A stretch of DNA of 64,000 nucleotides from Perilla frutescens (Eukaryota > Streptophyta > Magnoliopsida > Lamiales > Lamiaceae): NCBI GenBank assembly GCA_026008535.1, contig BRKX01000002.1:70329380-70393379 (forward strand), given 5' to 3'. Positions 54,290 to 64,000 of the stretch are shown in pieces; the stretch's first letter is position 1; the number at the start of each line of letters is the position of its first letter. Under the pieces are notes generated by a model. The model worked only from the letters and a program-made list of their open reading frames with translations, ran no database searches and was not told where the DNA came from. A program made the position numbers and the translations under genes.

Positions 54290-55618
54290 GGTAAATCTAC
54301 TAAGAGGGGAATTTTCTTCAAAGCTTTAAATGTTGTACTACTACATTTTATATTATTTGACAACTGTTGAGTTATCCAAAATAAATTGTTCTTGATAATG
54401 TGGTTAGTATTTTTTATTTTATTTTTAAATTTTTGGAAGAATGTGTCGGGTGCGCATTTAGTTAATTAGTTCGATTGAAAATCAAAGTGAACCAGAAATA
54501 TCGAATTTTGAAATGCAAAACGAATTTAACTCTAAATATTTTTAACAACATCATTTGACGAAGTAAGAATGCTAAAATTCATTATTACAGTTATTAGCCA
54601 CGTTAAGGTGAAGATTTTACACTTATATTGCTAAAGAAAAAATTAATTAATGTGGTATTCAATTTTTTAGGCATACAATAATTTATCCCCAAAAAATAGG
54701 CCGAATTAGATGCCACTTGCCAAAATTGGTCATGTGTTAATTGACTATTCTTACTGTCTACCTATTTTACAATTCCATACCATTAAATCATTTTTCTCAA
54801 CATTATATTTTTCCATTATTGTCCACTTATATTAAAAAGAACCATATTTATTTACGATGCCTATGATAGTAGGACGATTTAATTAATTACATATTTAACA
54901 TGGGTTGTCTCCCTGTGCCTATATATATATATATATAATTTTATAGATCGATCACAATAAATAAATTAAACAAATCATTATTGGCTCTAGCTGAGTTTAA
55001 CCAGGGCGTGCTCATGTGGAGAGAGACTAGCTAATTAATTCTTCATCGCACTAATTTCTTATTTAATTTACGATATATCTAATGAAAAAAATGTTAATTG
55101 ACCCTATCACTTACCAGATGTTTTTATGTTGTATTTTACTTTCATATTTATTTTAGTGTACATATCGACCCCTGTTTCATTATGATTGTTGTTTTAATTT
55201 TTTTTTTATCAAAATATTTGTTGTTTTATATATTTTAACACTATCTCTCCCAATTTTAACCATATTCCAAATTTTATTTTAGAAAAATATAAGTGAATAA
55301 GATTTCGTGTCATATATGAGGGATGAATATATTAGTTCATAAAATTAATTATTAATTTTAGATTAAAAAAAACTAAAACAACGATCAAAATGAAACAGAG
55401 GAATATATTGTAAACATTTGCATCAACGGAATGATAGAAAACAAGAAGTTAAAGTTAAGTACAGCATAAAATTCACTCGATTATTTGCTTAAACAACATT
55501 ATATAATTATTATAATTTCCAATAATAAAATTTGCGCTCACACACACACACACACATATATATATTAGTAATAATGGATTAAATTGTATTTATGCGTAAA
55601 CATTTCCTTGATGCTTGC

Positions 55619-55659
<41 letters not shown>

Positions 55660-57637
55660 GAGGGTCACGTGCCATTGTGCGCAAATGAAGCAGCATCTCT
55701 CTTCCCTGCGGCTCTGCCATGTGGATTCGTTTGCCGCAATTATATTATATATTCATAAATATTGTTTCCCACAAATTCTTGCCGAAAACAACAATAATTT
55801 AAATTAAATCGGCCATTGACTAAATATTTTTTTTTACAACCTCCACATGAGTTGAAACAAGTATGTAAGAAGAAAAAAAATTCGGCCAATCAATTGTCAA
55901 TTAACCATGAAAAAAATGCATTCCTCGACGCTTGCATGCAAAGGGGGGGGGGGGGGGTGTCAATTGTTTGTTTCCATTTCGAGCTTATGAGATATGCCGA
56001 AAATGAAAATATATTTAGCCTAAAATATGAATGTAACCAGACATAATATTGACCCTCGACCACATGGTGGAGAAGCCTAAAATATTGGGTCATAAATTTT
56101 TGACTGCGGTCAATGAACATGCCATAAAAGGGAAGCGTGGCTTGTGAAATAAGTATCCACATATTGACTGGGAAAAAAAATTACAGTTACTTTAGCAGCT
56201 TTGAGCATAAGGCAAGTGATTTTGTGGCAGCATGTCTTCCAAAAATTATTGTTTTTATCCTTTAATTTAGACATACACAAGATATACATGAATGACGATG
56301 CATGCATCTCCCCTTTCACAATTTGACAACACACCGACTCCAATTCAATAATTATTTCCTAGGGGTGAAAACTTTTTCATTAATCAATGGCTTGCAATCG
56401 AGTTATGTAAATTGATGGATGAGTGATTATTCAATTTGAATATATATCTGCATAATTAAGATCCTACGTTACGCACTATTATATTTTGTGATGCTTAATT
56501 GTTTAAAAAGTTAAAATGTACGTTTTGGTTACCTGTACTAATAATTCTGGATCGTGAAGAAGAATTTGGAATTCTATCTGTTCAAAGGCATTTCATGTGG
56601 TTTGATTTTGGATCTAAATGCTACCTAATTTAATTCGAGCTGGAATCATGGCCTTTCTTTCCGGTCAATAATCGATATATGTTCTAATTGAATCTCTCTT
56701 GATTTCTATCTAAATGCAAATAACTATTTGTTTAGTATGAAAGGAAAGTGTGATTTGACTCTGATTTTGGAAACAAGCTTCAAAGATTGGAAATAAATTA
56801 GGGCTAAAAAAGGACTGGCCTAATGTCATAATTGGTTGTGATTCACATATAAAGGAAATGATTAACAAACTTTTTAATCACTCCAACATCAGGTCTAGAT
56901 CGAGTTCAATTCTCAGCTCTACATAAATTATCTATAATAAAAAGATGTAATCACACGTAAGAAATATATTGCAATTTTATACATTATATTCTTTAAAACA
57001 ATTGGATTCTGGGGTTCGAACACTAGTTATTGTGTCGCTTTAAAATGTCATACTTCATACTTTCACTTATTAAGTGTATTTTTCTGGATTATAAGCACTT
57101 AAATACATGAAAAAATTGGTAGAGCTGTAGGGACGTGTAATAAAATAATATCATTTGCATTTAATAAAAAAATTAAATTATGGGGTATCTTGTGATTCTC
57201 AAGTCAATTTGAAAAAATTCAAGTATTTTTTTTTTGGATATACTTATCCATTGAACATATAATCTTCTACCGTATTACTTAGTGAGTGAAATATAGATGG
57301 ATCGTGTTCAAAGAAAAAGAAAAAAGAAAAACACTGTCAATAAACACTAGATCCGAATCAATCAACTCGCATAAAAACACAGCATAGGAGATATTTAGTA
57401 AATTACTAAAAATGATCGTCTTTAACTCTTTATTCCTTTATCTTCTTTTAACATTAAATATTGATATTATAAAATGGCATATCCTGCTTTAATTATTTAA
57501 AAATGAAATAAAAGTCAATTTTAAAAATCCAAATAAGCGAAGTGTTATGTACTGAAAACTGAAAAGGAGGTTATAAAATAAGCATTCCCGTCTCTGGCGC
57601 TCACATATTTCAATTTCTCTCCATCACTCGAGTTTCG

Positions 57638-57640
<3 letters not shown>
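54290..57640. other. AT-rich intergenic upstream of the ankyrin gene
   Basis: No gene is supported. Noted inside: (TA)n at about 54917-54936, CA/TA tract at 55540-55565, (CT)n at 55620-55655, and a run of 15 G at 55943-55957. Open frames at 55592-56343 only span these tracts. Confidence 0.5.
55170..55402. mobile_element. Stowaway-like foldback MITE
   Basis: Left end CCCTGTTTCATTATGATTGT then TGTTTTAATT, and right end AACTAAAACAACGATCAAAA then TGAAACAGAGG, are inverted copies for about 35 bp. Sequence relates to the MITE at 2351-2630. A target duplication was not clear. Confidence 0.6.

Positions 57641-57643
<3 letters not shown>

Positions 57644-57670
<27 letters not shown>
57644..57670 (+). 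repeat. (CT)n tract in the ankyrin gene leader
   Basis: A CT microsatellite about 115 bp before the start codon; such pyrimidine tracts are common in plant promoters and 5' UTRs. Confidence 0.8.
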
Positions 57671-57675
<5 letters not shown>

Positions 57676-57784
57676 CTCAACTAACACTAACAAATTGAAG
57701 TAAACAATTCACACTCTTGGCGCACCTCACTCACTCTTTTCCTACCTGCACTCGAAGGCTGCATCACCACTTTCTCCGCCAGAA

Positions 57785-59040
57785 ATGATGGTGTTGAGAC
57801 ACGGCGGAGGAGGAAGCGGCGGATTTCTGGCTGGGAAGCAAGTTGTTCCTCTAAACTACGAAGCGGAGGTCTCGGAGCGGCTTCTCGAAGCCTCGCTCTG
57901 TAATGATCTGAAATCAGCTTATGAATGCCTCGCCGATCCGTTCGTCGACGTCAACTACGCCGGCGCGGTTTGCTTGAAGATTCGGAAGACCGGCGACGTT
58001 TTGCGCGAGGAATCGCCGAACGAAGTGCGCGTCTATTACGAGGAATTCCGAACTGATGCTACGCCACTATTTGTTGCCGTTACTAATGGAAACTTGGTTT
58101 TCGTGAGGAAATTATTGGTAATTTTTCACTTCACCTGGAGTTTTCAGATTTTATGCTTAGTTTCCTCAAATATTGTTCGTCACTGCTAATGTATCTATTT
58201 GCTGATGGTGTTAATTTATTTTGCGTTAATGGAGTCTCAATTCAAAATTTAAAAGTTATCTGCTGGACTGTTTGTGTTGTCGTTTATCTTTGTCTCATTC
58301 AAATTTTCGACAGCCTTCGCTTGGTTATTGCTTGGACCATTATTTCGGCTCATGATACACTGAGGTTTTGCTTAATATAATTGAATTTTTCACTTCTCTC
58401 TTGAGTTTTCACGATTTTGTATTTGTGAGCCTCTCAGTAGTACTTTATCACGCGCTTCCTTGTAAATTGTAATACTGTAACCGTTAGCCTTACCGTGGAT
58501 CTTGTACTAAAACATAAACCATAATTTTACTTATTGCATTGAATACATTTTCTCTTAAAAACTATTCGAAATTTACAACATATTTTAACCTCGTAGTCGA
58601 TTTTATAACGCATGGCTAGTATAATTTTAACCAAGTTTGACTCTAGGCCCACGTTTCAATTACTAAGGCCGCAACTGCCTTCTTTTATTTAGGGTTCAAC
58701 TGTGGTTGCCTATGTGTTGATAGGTTAGTGAAGTGCAATGTATCATCCTATTAAAATGAATTGCTCATTTCTTCACCTTATGTTACCTCAGTAGTTGCCG
58801 GTTGGGGTTATTTTTGACTTATCCCATTAGGTTCACTAATGAGGCTTGTGATGTTGTGACCCTAACTCTTTTAAGTTTATCGCATTCTTACTCAAGATGT
58901 TGACTTAATTTATAGTCTTGCATATTATGCAGTACCACATAAAAATTTGGGCTCATTGAATCTGTGTTAACGAAATAACCCATAATGCATATCATCTATC
59001 AAGATTTGCTTTGTACACTAGTGAGGGAAATCTGTGTGTA

Positions 59041-59080
<40 letters not shown>

Positions 59081-61867
59081 CAGGTGGGGCCAGCTACTCC
59101 ATAATTTTCTGAGGTTCTCTGTATTGTTGCCTGAAGTGACAAAGTGTATCCATAATAGATTTGCTCTTATTTTATTTTTTCTGCTGACATATCATGTAAT
59201 ATATCTGAGGACGGTGCCGTAACTCATTGTCCGCTTGAAACATGAATATGTCTTGCTGTTCTTACCTTTTGTCTCACTTATTGTGGACCAAAATTTATTT
59301 ATGCTGTTACTAACATTTTTTACTGAACTAATATTGTATTGAAGTGAAGAAGATAATGCAAATGAATGATTTTCACATTCCAGCCTTGGAACACCATTTG
59401 ATTTTATATATGCAATGATTTACAAATCTTGTCAAACTTCTGAAATTGCAGAGTGTAGGAGCTGATGTAAACCTACAGTTGTTTAGGGGCTATGCAACGG
59501 CAGCAGCTGCTAGAGAGGGCCATTATGAAATCCTAGAGATCCTGCTCAAAGCTGGGGCATCTCAACCAGCTTGTGAGGAAGCACTTTTAGAGGTTAGCAG
59601 CCACGGGCACTCACATTTAGTGGAGCTACTAATGGGATCTGACCTTATCAGGCCACACGTCGCTGTTCATGCTTTTGTCACTGCATGCTGTAGAGGCTTT
59701 GTTGATGTGGTTGATACTCTCCTCAAGGTATATCTTTTGATACATATGTTCGAATTTTTATAGGCAACATCTCTATGTTATTTGGTAGAAAACTACAAGC
59801 ATTGGGTTATATGAACCAATTGTTTAAGACATGCATCATGACCTAGGATCAAAATAAGGTCAAAATGTGTTGCAACTCATCATGGACTTCTGAACGAGTA
59901 TCTTCGACAAATTATTTAAGTTGTTATTGCACGTATCCCATTTTAAGTCTCTAATTTAGTTGTTACTCGGTGGCAGTGTGGAGTGGATGCAAATGCAACC
60001 GATCGTGTTTTGCTTCAATCGTCTAAGCCTTCTCTGCATACAAATGCGGACTGTACTGCACTTGTGGCTGCTGTTGTTAGTAGGCAGATCTCTGTGGTCC
60101 GGCTACTACTGAAGGTAAAGAAATGAATGCTTATTCTATTTCCTTTCAATGCCTCTTGCATTGTTCTGAATTTGGATCTTTCTGTTTATTATGTTGTTTG
60201 TCTCAATCTATTTAGACTAAATCGGACCATCTTATTCTGAAATAGCTTGATCTCATGTTTTCTTGTTCTTTTCAATAACCTTACTAACAAATCCTCTTTT
60301 TCAATTGTTCTATTTTGAAAAAAAAAAGGCCGGTGTCAAAACTGATGTCAAAGTGCACCTTGGGGCATGGTCATGGGATATGGCTTCTGGTGAGGAATTT
60401 CGGGTGGGTGCAGGACTTGCGGAGCCTTATCCAATCACTTGGTGTGCTGTAGAATATTTTGAAGCAACCGGTTCTATTCTGCAGATGCTCCTTCAATGCA
60501 TCTCCCCTGATACTCTTCATTTTGGAAGGACTCTTCTCCATCATGCCATTCTATGTGAAAACGAAGAGGCTGTGAAAGTACTTGTAAAATGTGGTGCTGA
60601 GATAGAGACACCAGTCATGACCACACAACAACCTGAGTTTCCTCCTATACATGTGGCTGCTCGTCTCGGATTTTCAACGATTCTTCAAACTTTGATTGAT
60701 TCTGGCAGTGATGTGAAATCTACAACAGAGTCTGGTGAGACAGCGCTAATGATCTCTGTAAGATATAAGCAGGAAGAATGCCTCCAGGTATTGGCAAATG
60801 CAGGTGCGGACTTTGGCTTGGTTAACATAGCTGGCCAATCTGCGGCTTCCATCGCTCGGTCCAGTCGATGGTATCTCAGTTTTCGACAAGTATTGCTCAA
60901 TGTAATACGTAGTGGAACTGTGCCCATGTCCACCAATAAGTCTGCCTTTTCGCCCTTGTTATTCGTGGCTGAAACGGGAGATGTTTTTTGCTTGAAAGCT
61001 GTGATTGGACGTCCAGATATTGAGCTCGATGAGCAGGACGATAGAGGCTTCTCTGCAGTCATGATTGCTGCAGTGGAGGGCCACGTAAATGCTTTCCGGT
61101 TGCTTGTCTACGCTGGAGCTGACGTCAAGCTATGCAATAAATCCGGTGAGACTGCCATCACACTGTCTAAACTCAGCAAAAACAGCGATCTATTCGAGAA
61201 GGTGATGCTCGAGTTTGCTCTGGAAAAGGGAAACCGCATAGCTGGAGGATTCTACGCCCTGCATTACGCTGCTCGACGAGGAGATTCGGATGCAGTGAAG
61301 CTGTTGGCAAGCAAGGGCTACGACATCAATGCCACTGATGGAGAAGGCTACACGCCACTCATGCTGGCAGCAAGGGAAGGCAATGGCAAAATGTGCCAAC
61401 TCCTCATCTCTTCCGGGGCAGATTTTGGCATGAAAAACGCGAATGGTGAATGTGCACTGTCAATCGCACGAAAACACGGGAAGCTTCATAACGAAGCTGA
61501 GAACGTGATACTGAATGAGCTCGCATGCAAGATGGTGAGGGATGGTTCCCGGCTGCAAAAACACACCAAGGGAGGCAGGGGAGAGCCACATATGAAGGTC
61601 GTTAAAATGGTAGGAGCTACAGGAATTCTACGGTGGGGAAAGTCGAGCTGCAGGAATGTGATCTGCCGAGAGGCAGAAGTCGGGCCGAGCTTAAGCTTGC
61701 AGTGTAATAGGCGGAAGAAGGGTGATGGTGATGAAGCTGGGATTTTTCGGGTTACGACAACGAAGAATAAGGAGGTGCATTTTGTGTGTGACGGAGGGTT
61801 GGAGGTGGCGGAGTTGTGGGTGCGGGGGATTAGGCTGATGAGCGGAGATGCCATTTTTGGTAAGTAG
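57785..61867 (+). CDS. ankyrin-repeat protein with conserved C-terminal module
   Basis: Four exons: 57785-58117, 59452-59727, 59977-60114, 60329-61867. GT-AG junctions are all phase 0, giving 761 residues and TAG. About nine to ten ankyrin repeats are visible from residue 95 to 660, for example GHYEILEILLKAGAS, GRTLLHHAILCENEEAVKVL, GFSAVMIAAVEGHVNAFRLL, GFYALHYAARRGDSDAVKLL and GYTPLMLAAREGNGKMCQLL. Between repeats sits a conserved LGAWSWDMASGEEFRVGAGL insert. The last 110 residues (ILRWGKSSCRNVICREAEVG ... FRVTTTKNKEVHFVC ... AELWVRGIRLM) are not ankyrin and look like a PH-like beta module found in plant homologues. Ankyrin repeats bind proteins; partner and pathway are unknown. No membrane segment or protease/kinase domain is visible. 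The exon-4 acceptor is preceded by a run of A rather than a clean pyrimidine tract. ATG ATG gives two adjacent possible starts. Confidence 0.9.
59033..59078 (+). repeat. (TG)n(AG)n compound microsatellite in intron 1
   Basis: TG dinucleotides change directly into AG dinucleotides inside the 1.3-kb first intron of the ankyrin gene. The open frame across it is not coding. Confidence 0.85.
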
Positions 61868-62786
61868 AAATATCTCACAGGTGTACTGTACAGTTATATA
61901 GACTACTACAGTAGCTCTACTTCATCTCGAAGTATAGTATTTTGGGAGTTTCTCTCTAGTTATATATTCATTTTTTCAGTTTGGTTATTATTGCTCAAAT
62001 GAAATACGTACAGAATCGTTTAATGTTTGTATCAGATTCTTATAATTAATGAGATGGAGATGGATAATAGGCAGCTGGATGGGAGTAATGGTCATATAAT
62101 GTGGCAGTGGTTAGCATAATCCGATCCAAGGGTCCTCAATTTTCTTCTTAGGATCAAATTGGCTCGAATCGGAGTAAGAAGACTCAAATTTCTTGTCGGG
62201 ATAAAATAGTAGTCTTGAATCGGACAAGTACATGGAATTAGGGTTCAATTTAGGAATTTATATATATGGACGAGATGGCTTGCTAAAATGAATATTAAAA
62301 TTTATGTAGTAGCAATTTATATAAAACTAGTGGAATATGATTTTAGATGGTACAGATATGATTGCATTGCAAAATTTGGTTCAAGGAAAATGAAAAACAA
62401 GAGGCAAATAATTTTCCTCAAAAGTCCATTTTCAAAGTAAAATAATTCAGTACTATGTTCACGGTTACCACTAATTAAGGATCATCCTTCTTTTTTCCTT
62501 TTTATTTAAAAATGATTTTAAGAAGAATATCCTTAACTGCTAATTAATAATTGTTGCTGAAATTACAGCAGTATGACAACATATAATCTTTAATGCATTT
62601 ATTTCCTTTGTCAGATAAAAGAACACAGAAAATTGTTTCATCTGAGACTTTTTTTTTTTTAATTTCTTTTTTAAAAAGGTTTTATTTGATTGTAGAGTTG
62701 AGCTACAATATGGTAAATTGAAATAAAACAGAGCGGCAATTTATTTGGAAATGAAAAATAGAGGCACAGATAGAGGGGTATGGACT
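61868..62786. other. ankyrin gene 3' flank, no gene seen
   Basis: 3' UTR followed by AT-rich DNA. No coding or repeat structure is recognised. Confidence 0.55.
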
Positions 62787-63070
62787 TAGGGCTGGTAAAA
62801 CATATCGTCATACCGTACTTACCCTACCGGAAAAAATACCGAAATACCGAACTTTAAGGTATATCGATATTTTCGGTAAGGTATGATACCGTACCGAGAT
62901 TTTTCGGTAAGGTAAATGTATAGAATTTTAAAAACCGAGATATACCGGCGTATACTGATACCGACAGTATACCGAATTTTATAGGTATATACCGTTGATA
63001 CGACATATACCGTTGTACCGGTATATACCTTTGGTGCGGTATATATCGTTATAACGGTATACCAGTATAT
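62787..63070. mobile_element. hAT-like end with dense TATACCG motifs
   Basis: It starts TAGGGCTGGTAAAACATATC, close to the TAGGG(C/G)TGGCAAA termini of plant hAT elements. About 270 bp follow filled with ATACCG, GGTATATCG and inverted forms, as at 3058-3835. Only one end is seen; the element may be truncated or cut by the next insertion. Confidence 0.55.
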
Positions 63071-63150
63071 TTGTGATATTATATAAATATATGTATGTAT
63101 GTGTGAATTATAAATACTTGAACTTTATATATATATACATATATATATAT

Positions 63151-63701
63151 AGGGGAAGGATCAAATAGGAACCAAATAGGGGAAGTTATAATTGTTTATG
63201 AACTTAACTATATATAACTCGTACTTTAACTATTTTCTCATGAAAGCAACTTAAAATTCAAAGTCGTGCATAAAAAATTTCATGTTAGCAACATAAACAC
63301 AAGATATGAACAATATTGTGATATCATATTAGCAAACATCTGACAGTTACAAGTTGAATATACGTGAATTTTTTTTTTTTGCATTTTTCATCAATTTTTG
63401 CTCAAATAAACATATGCATTATGAATCTTAAATGAAAGAGCTTGAAAAGATATTTAATTTGATATATTTTTTGCGTAAATTGGATAAAAAACGAGTAAGT
63501 TATGATTATTTAAAGTTTTCAGGAATTTTTTAAAAGATGATGTCATCACTTTATAAAAAAAATCTAGAATTACACTTATATTTCGAATTTTACATATTTA
63601 CAACTATGCAACCACTTTTTTATCTGCCATGTCATCAAAATCCTTAAATTTGATTGGTTCCTAGGTTCTCACGGGGGATTGGTTTCTATTTGAACCCACC
63701 C
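63151..63701. mobile_element. MITE inserted in a (TA)n tract
   Basis: The left end AGGGGAAGGATCAAATAGGA and the right end, read inverted, TGGGTGGGTTCAAATAGAAA match over about 24 bp. TA microsatellite flanks both sides, as for the element at 27402, and the termini are similar in both (GGTTCAAAT...GAACC words), suggesting one family. No frame is seen. Confidence 0.65.
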
Positions 63702-64000
63702 ATATATATATATATATATATAATACTTAGTAATATGATATATATGTAAATATCTAGTAAATTTACAATATCTAACACTTATAATTAATCTTATGTTATA
63801 CTTAATACATAATAATGATAACTAAATGTGGTCTTAATTAATACTTAGTAAATAATTCTTATGATTTCTAAGTAAATGATTTAAAATTTATAATATATAG
63901 TAAGCTTATAATATTTTATACAATTTATATTAATTATAAAAACATGATTGATATATAATACTTAGTAAATACGTTATACATTTATAAATATCTAGTAAAT
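63702..64000. other. AT-rich end of window
   Basis: TA tract followed by AT-rich DNA with repeated TACTTAGTAA-like words. Nothing else is seen. Confidence 0.5.

Overview
The window is nuclear DNA of a flowering plant, most likely a eudicot. It is AT-rich and has spliceosomal GT-AG introns, plant gene families and dense plant transposons, including a chromovirus primed by plant initiator tRNA-Met. The clade within the eudicots cannot be fixed from this sequence; an asterid is a guess only.

Five host genes are supported. An intronless carotenoid cleavage dioxygenase of the CCD4 type lies at 9540-11270 (+). A four-exon JmjC gene of the JMJ32/JMJD7 type at 14371-16167 (+) converges tail to tail on a twelve-exon GET4 gene at 16661-21470 (-), which has a separate 5' UTR exon near 22.2-22.45 kb. 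A nine-exon SirB1/transglutaminase-like gene with a C-terminal TPR-like region lies at 32283-35366 (-). A four-exon ankyrin-repeat gene with a conserved C-terminal module lies at 57785-61867 (+). For all the spliced genes, exon borders were set by GT/AG sites and unbroken reading phase. The five genes do not form a pathway.

The rest is mostly mobile DNA. The clearest case is a nested pair of LTR elements at 40725-50888. An old non-autonomous element (LTRs about 5% different, target duplication ATGCT) was invaded by a young Ty3/Gypsy chromovirus at 41379-47575 (LTRs under 1% different, target duplication CTGTG). Its pol frame carries two stop codons. DNA elements include a CACTA element (817-2047, TSD TAT), a TIR element carrying a broken TMK-type receptor-kinase fragment (4234-8256), a Mutator-like element with about 168-bp TIRs and a 10-bp TSD (24619-26830), a 119-bp Mutator-like MITE (14110-14228), Tourist-like MITEs (36645-37070, 53377-54098), foldback elements sitting in (TA)n tracts, and hAT-like arrays of TATACCG motifs.

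The most unusual signal is a set of short motifs repeated at two helical turns inside several unrelated element families. GATACT/GGTACT recurs every 22 bp in clusters of three (4.8-7.6 kb). TTAGCA recurs every 21 bp (12.4-13.4 and 28.5-29.6 kb). CCGTTGTC recurs every 21 bp (24.47 kb). Only the motif and its spacing are conserved; the bases between differ. This looks like helically phased protein-binding sites rather than ordinary tandem repeats.
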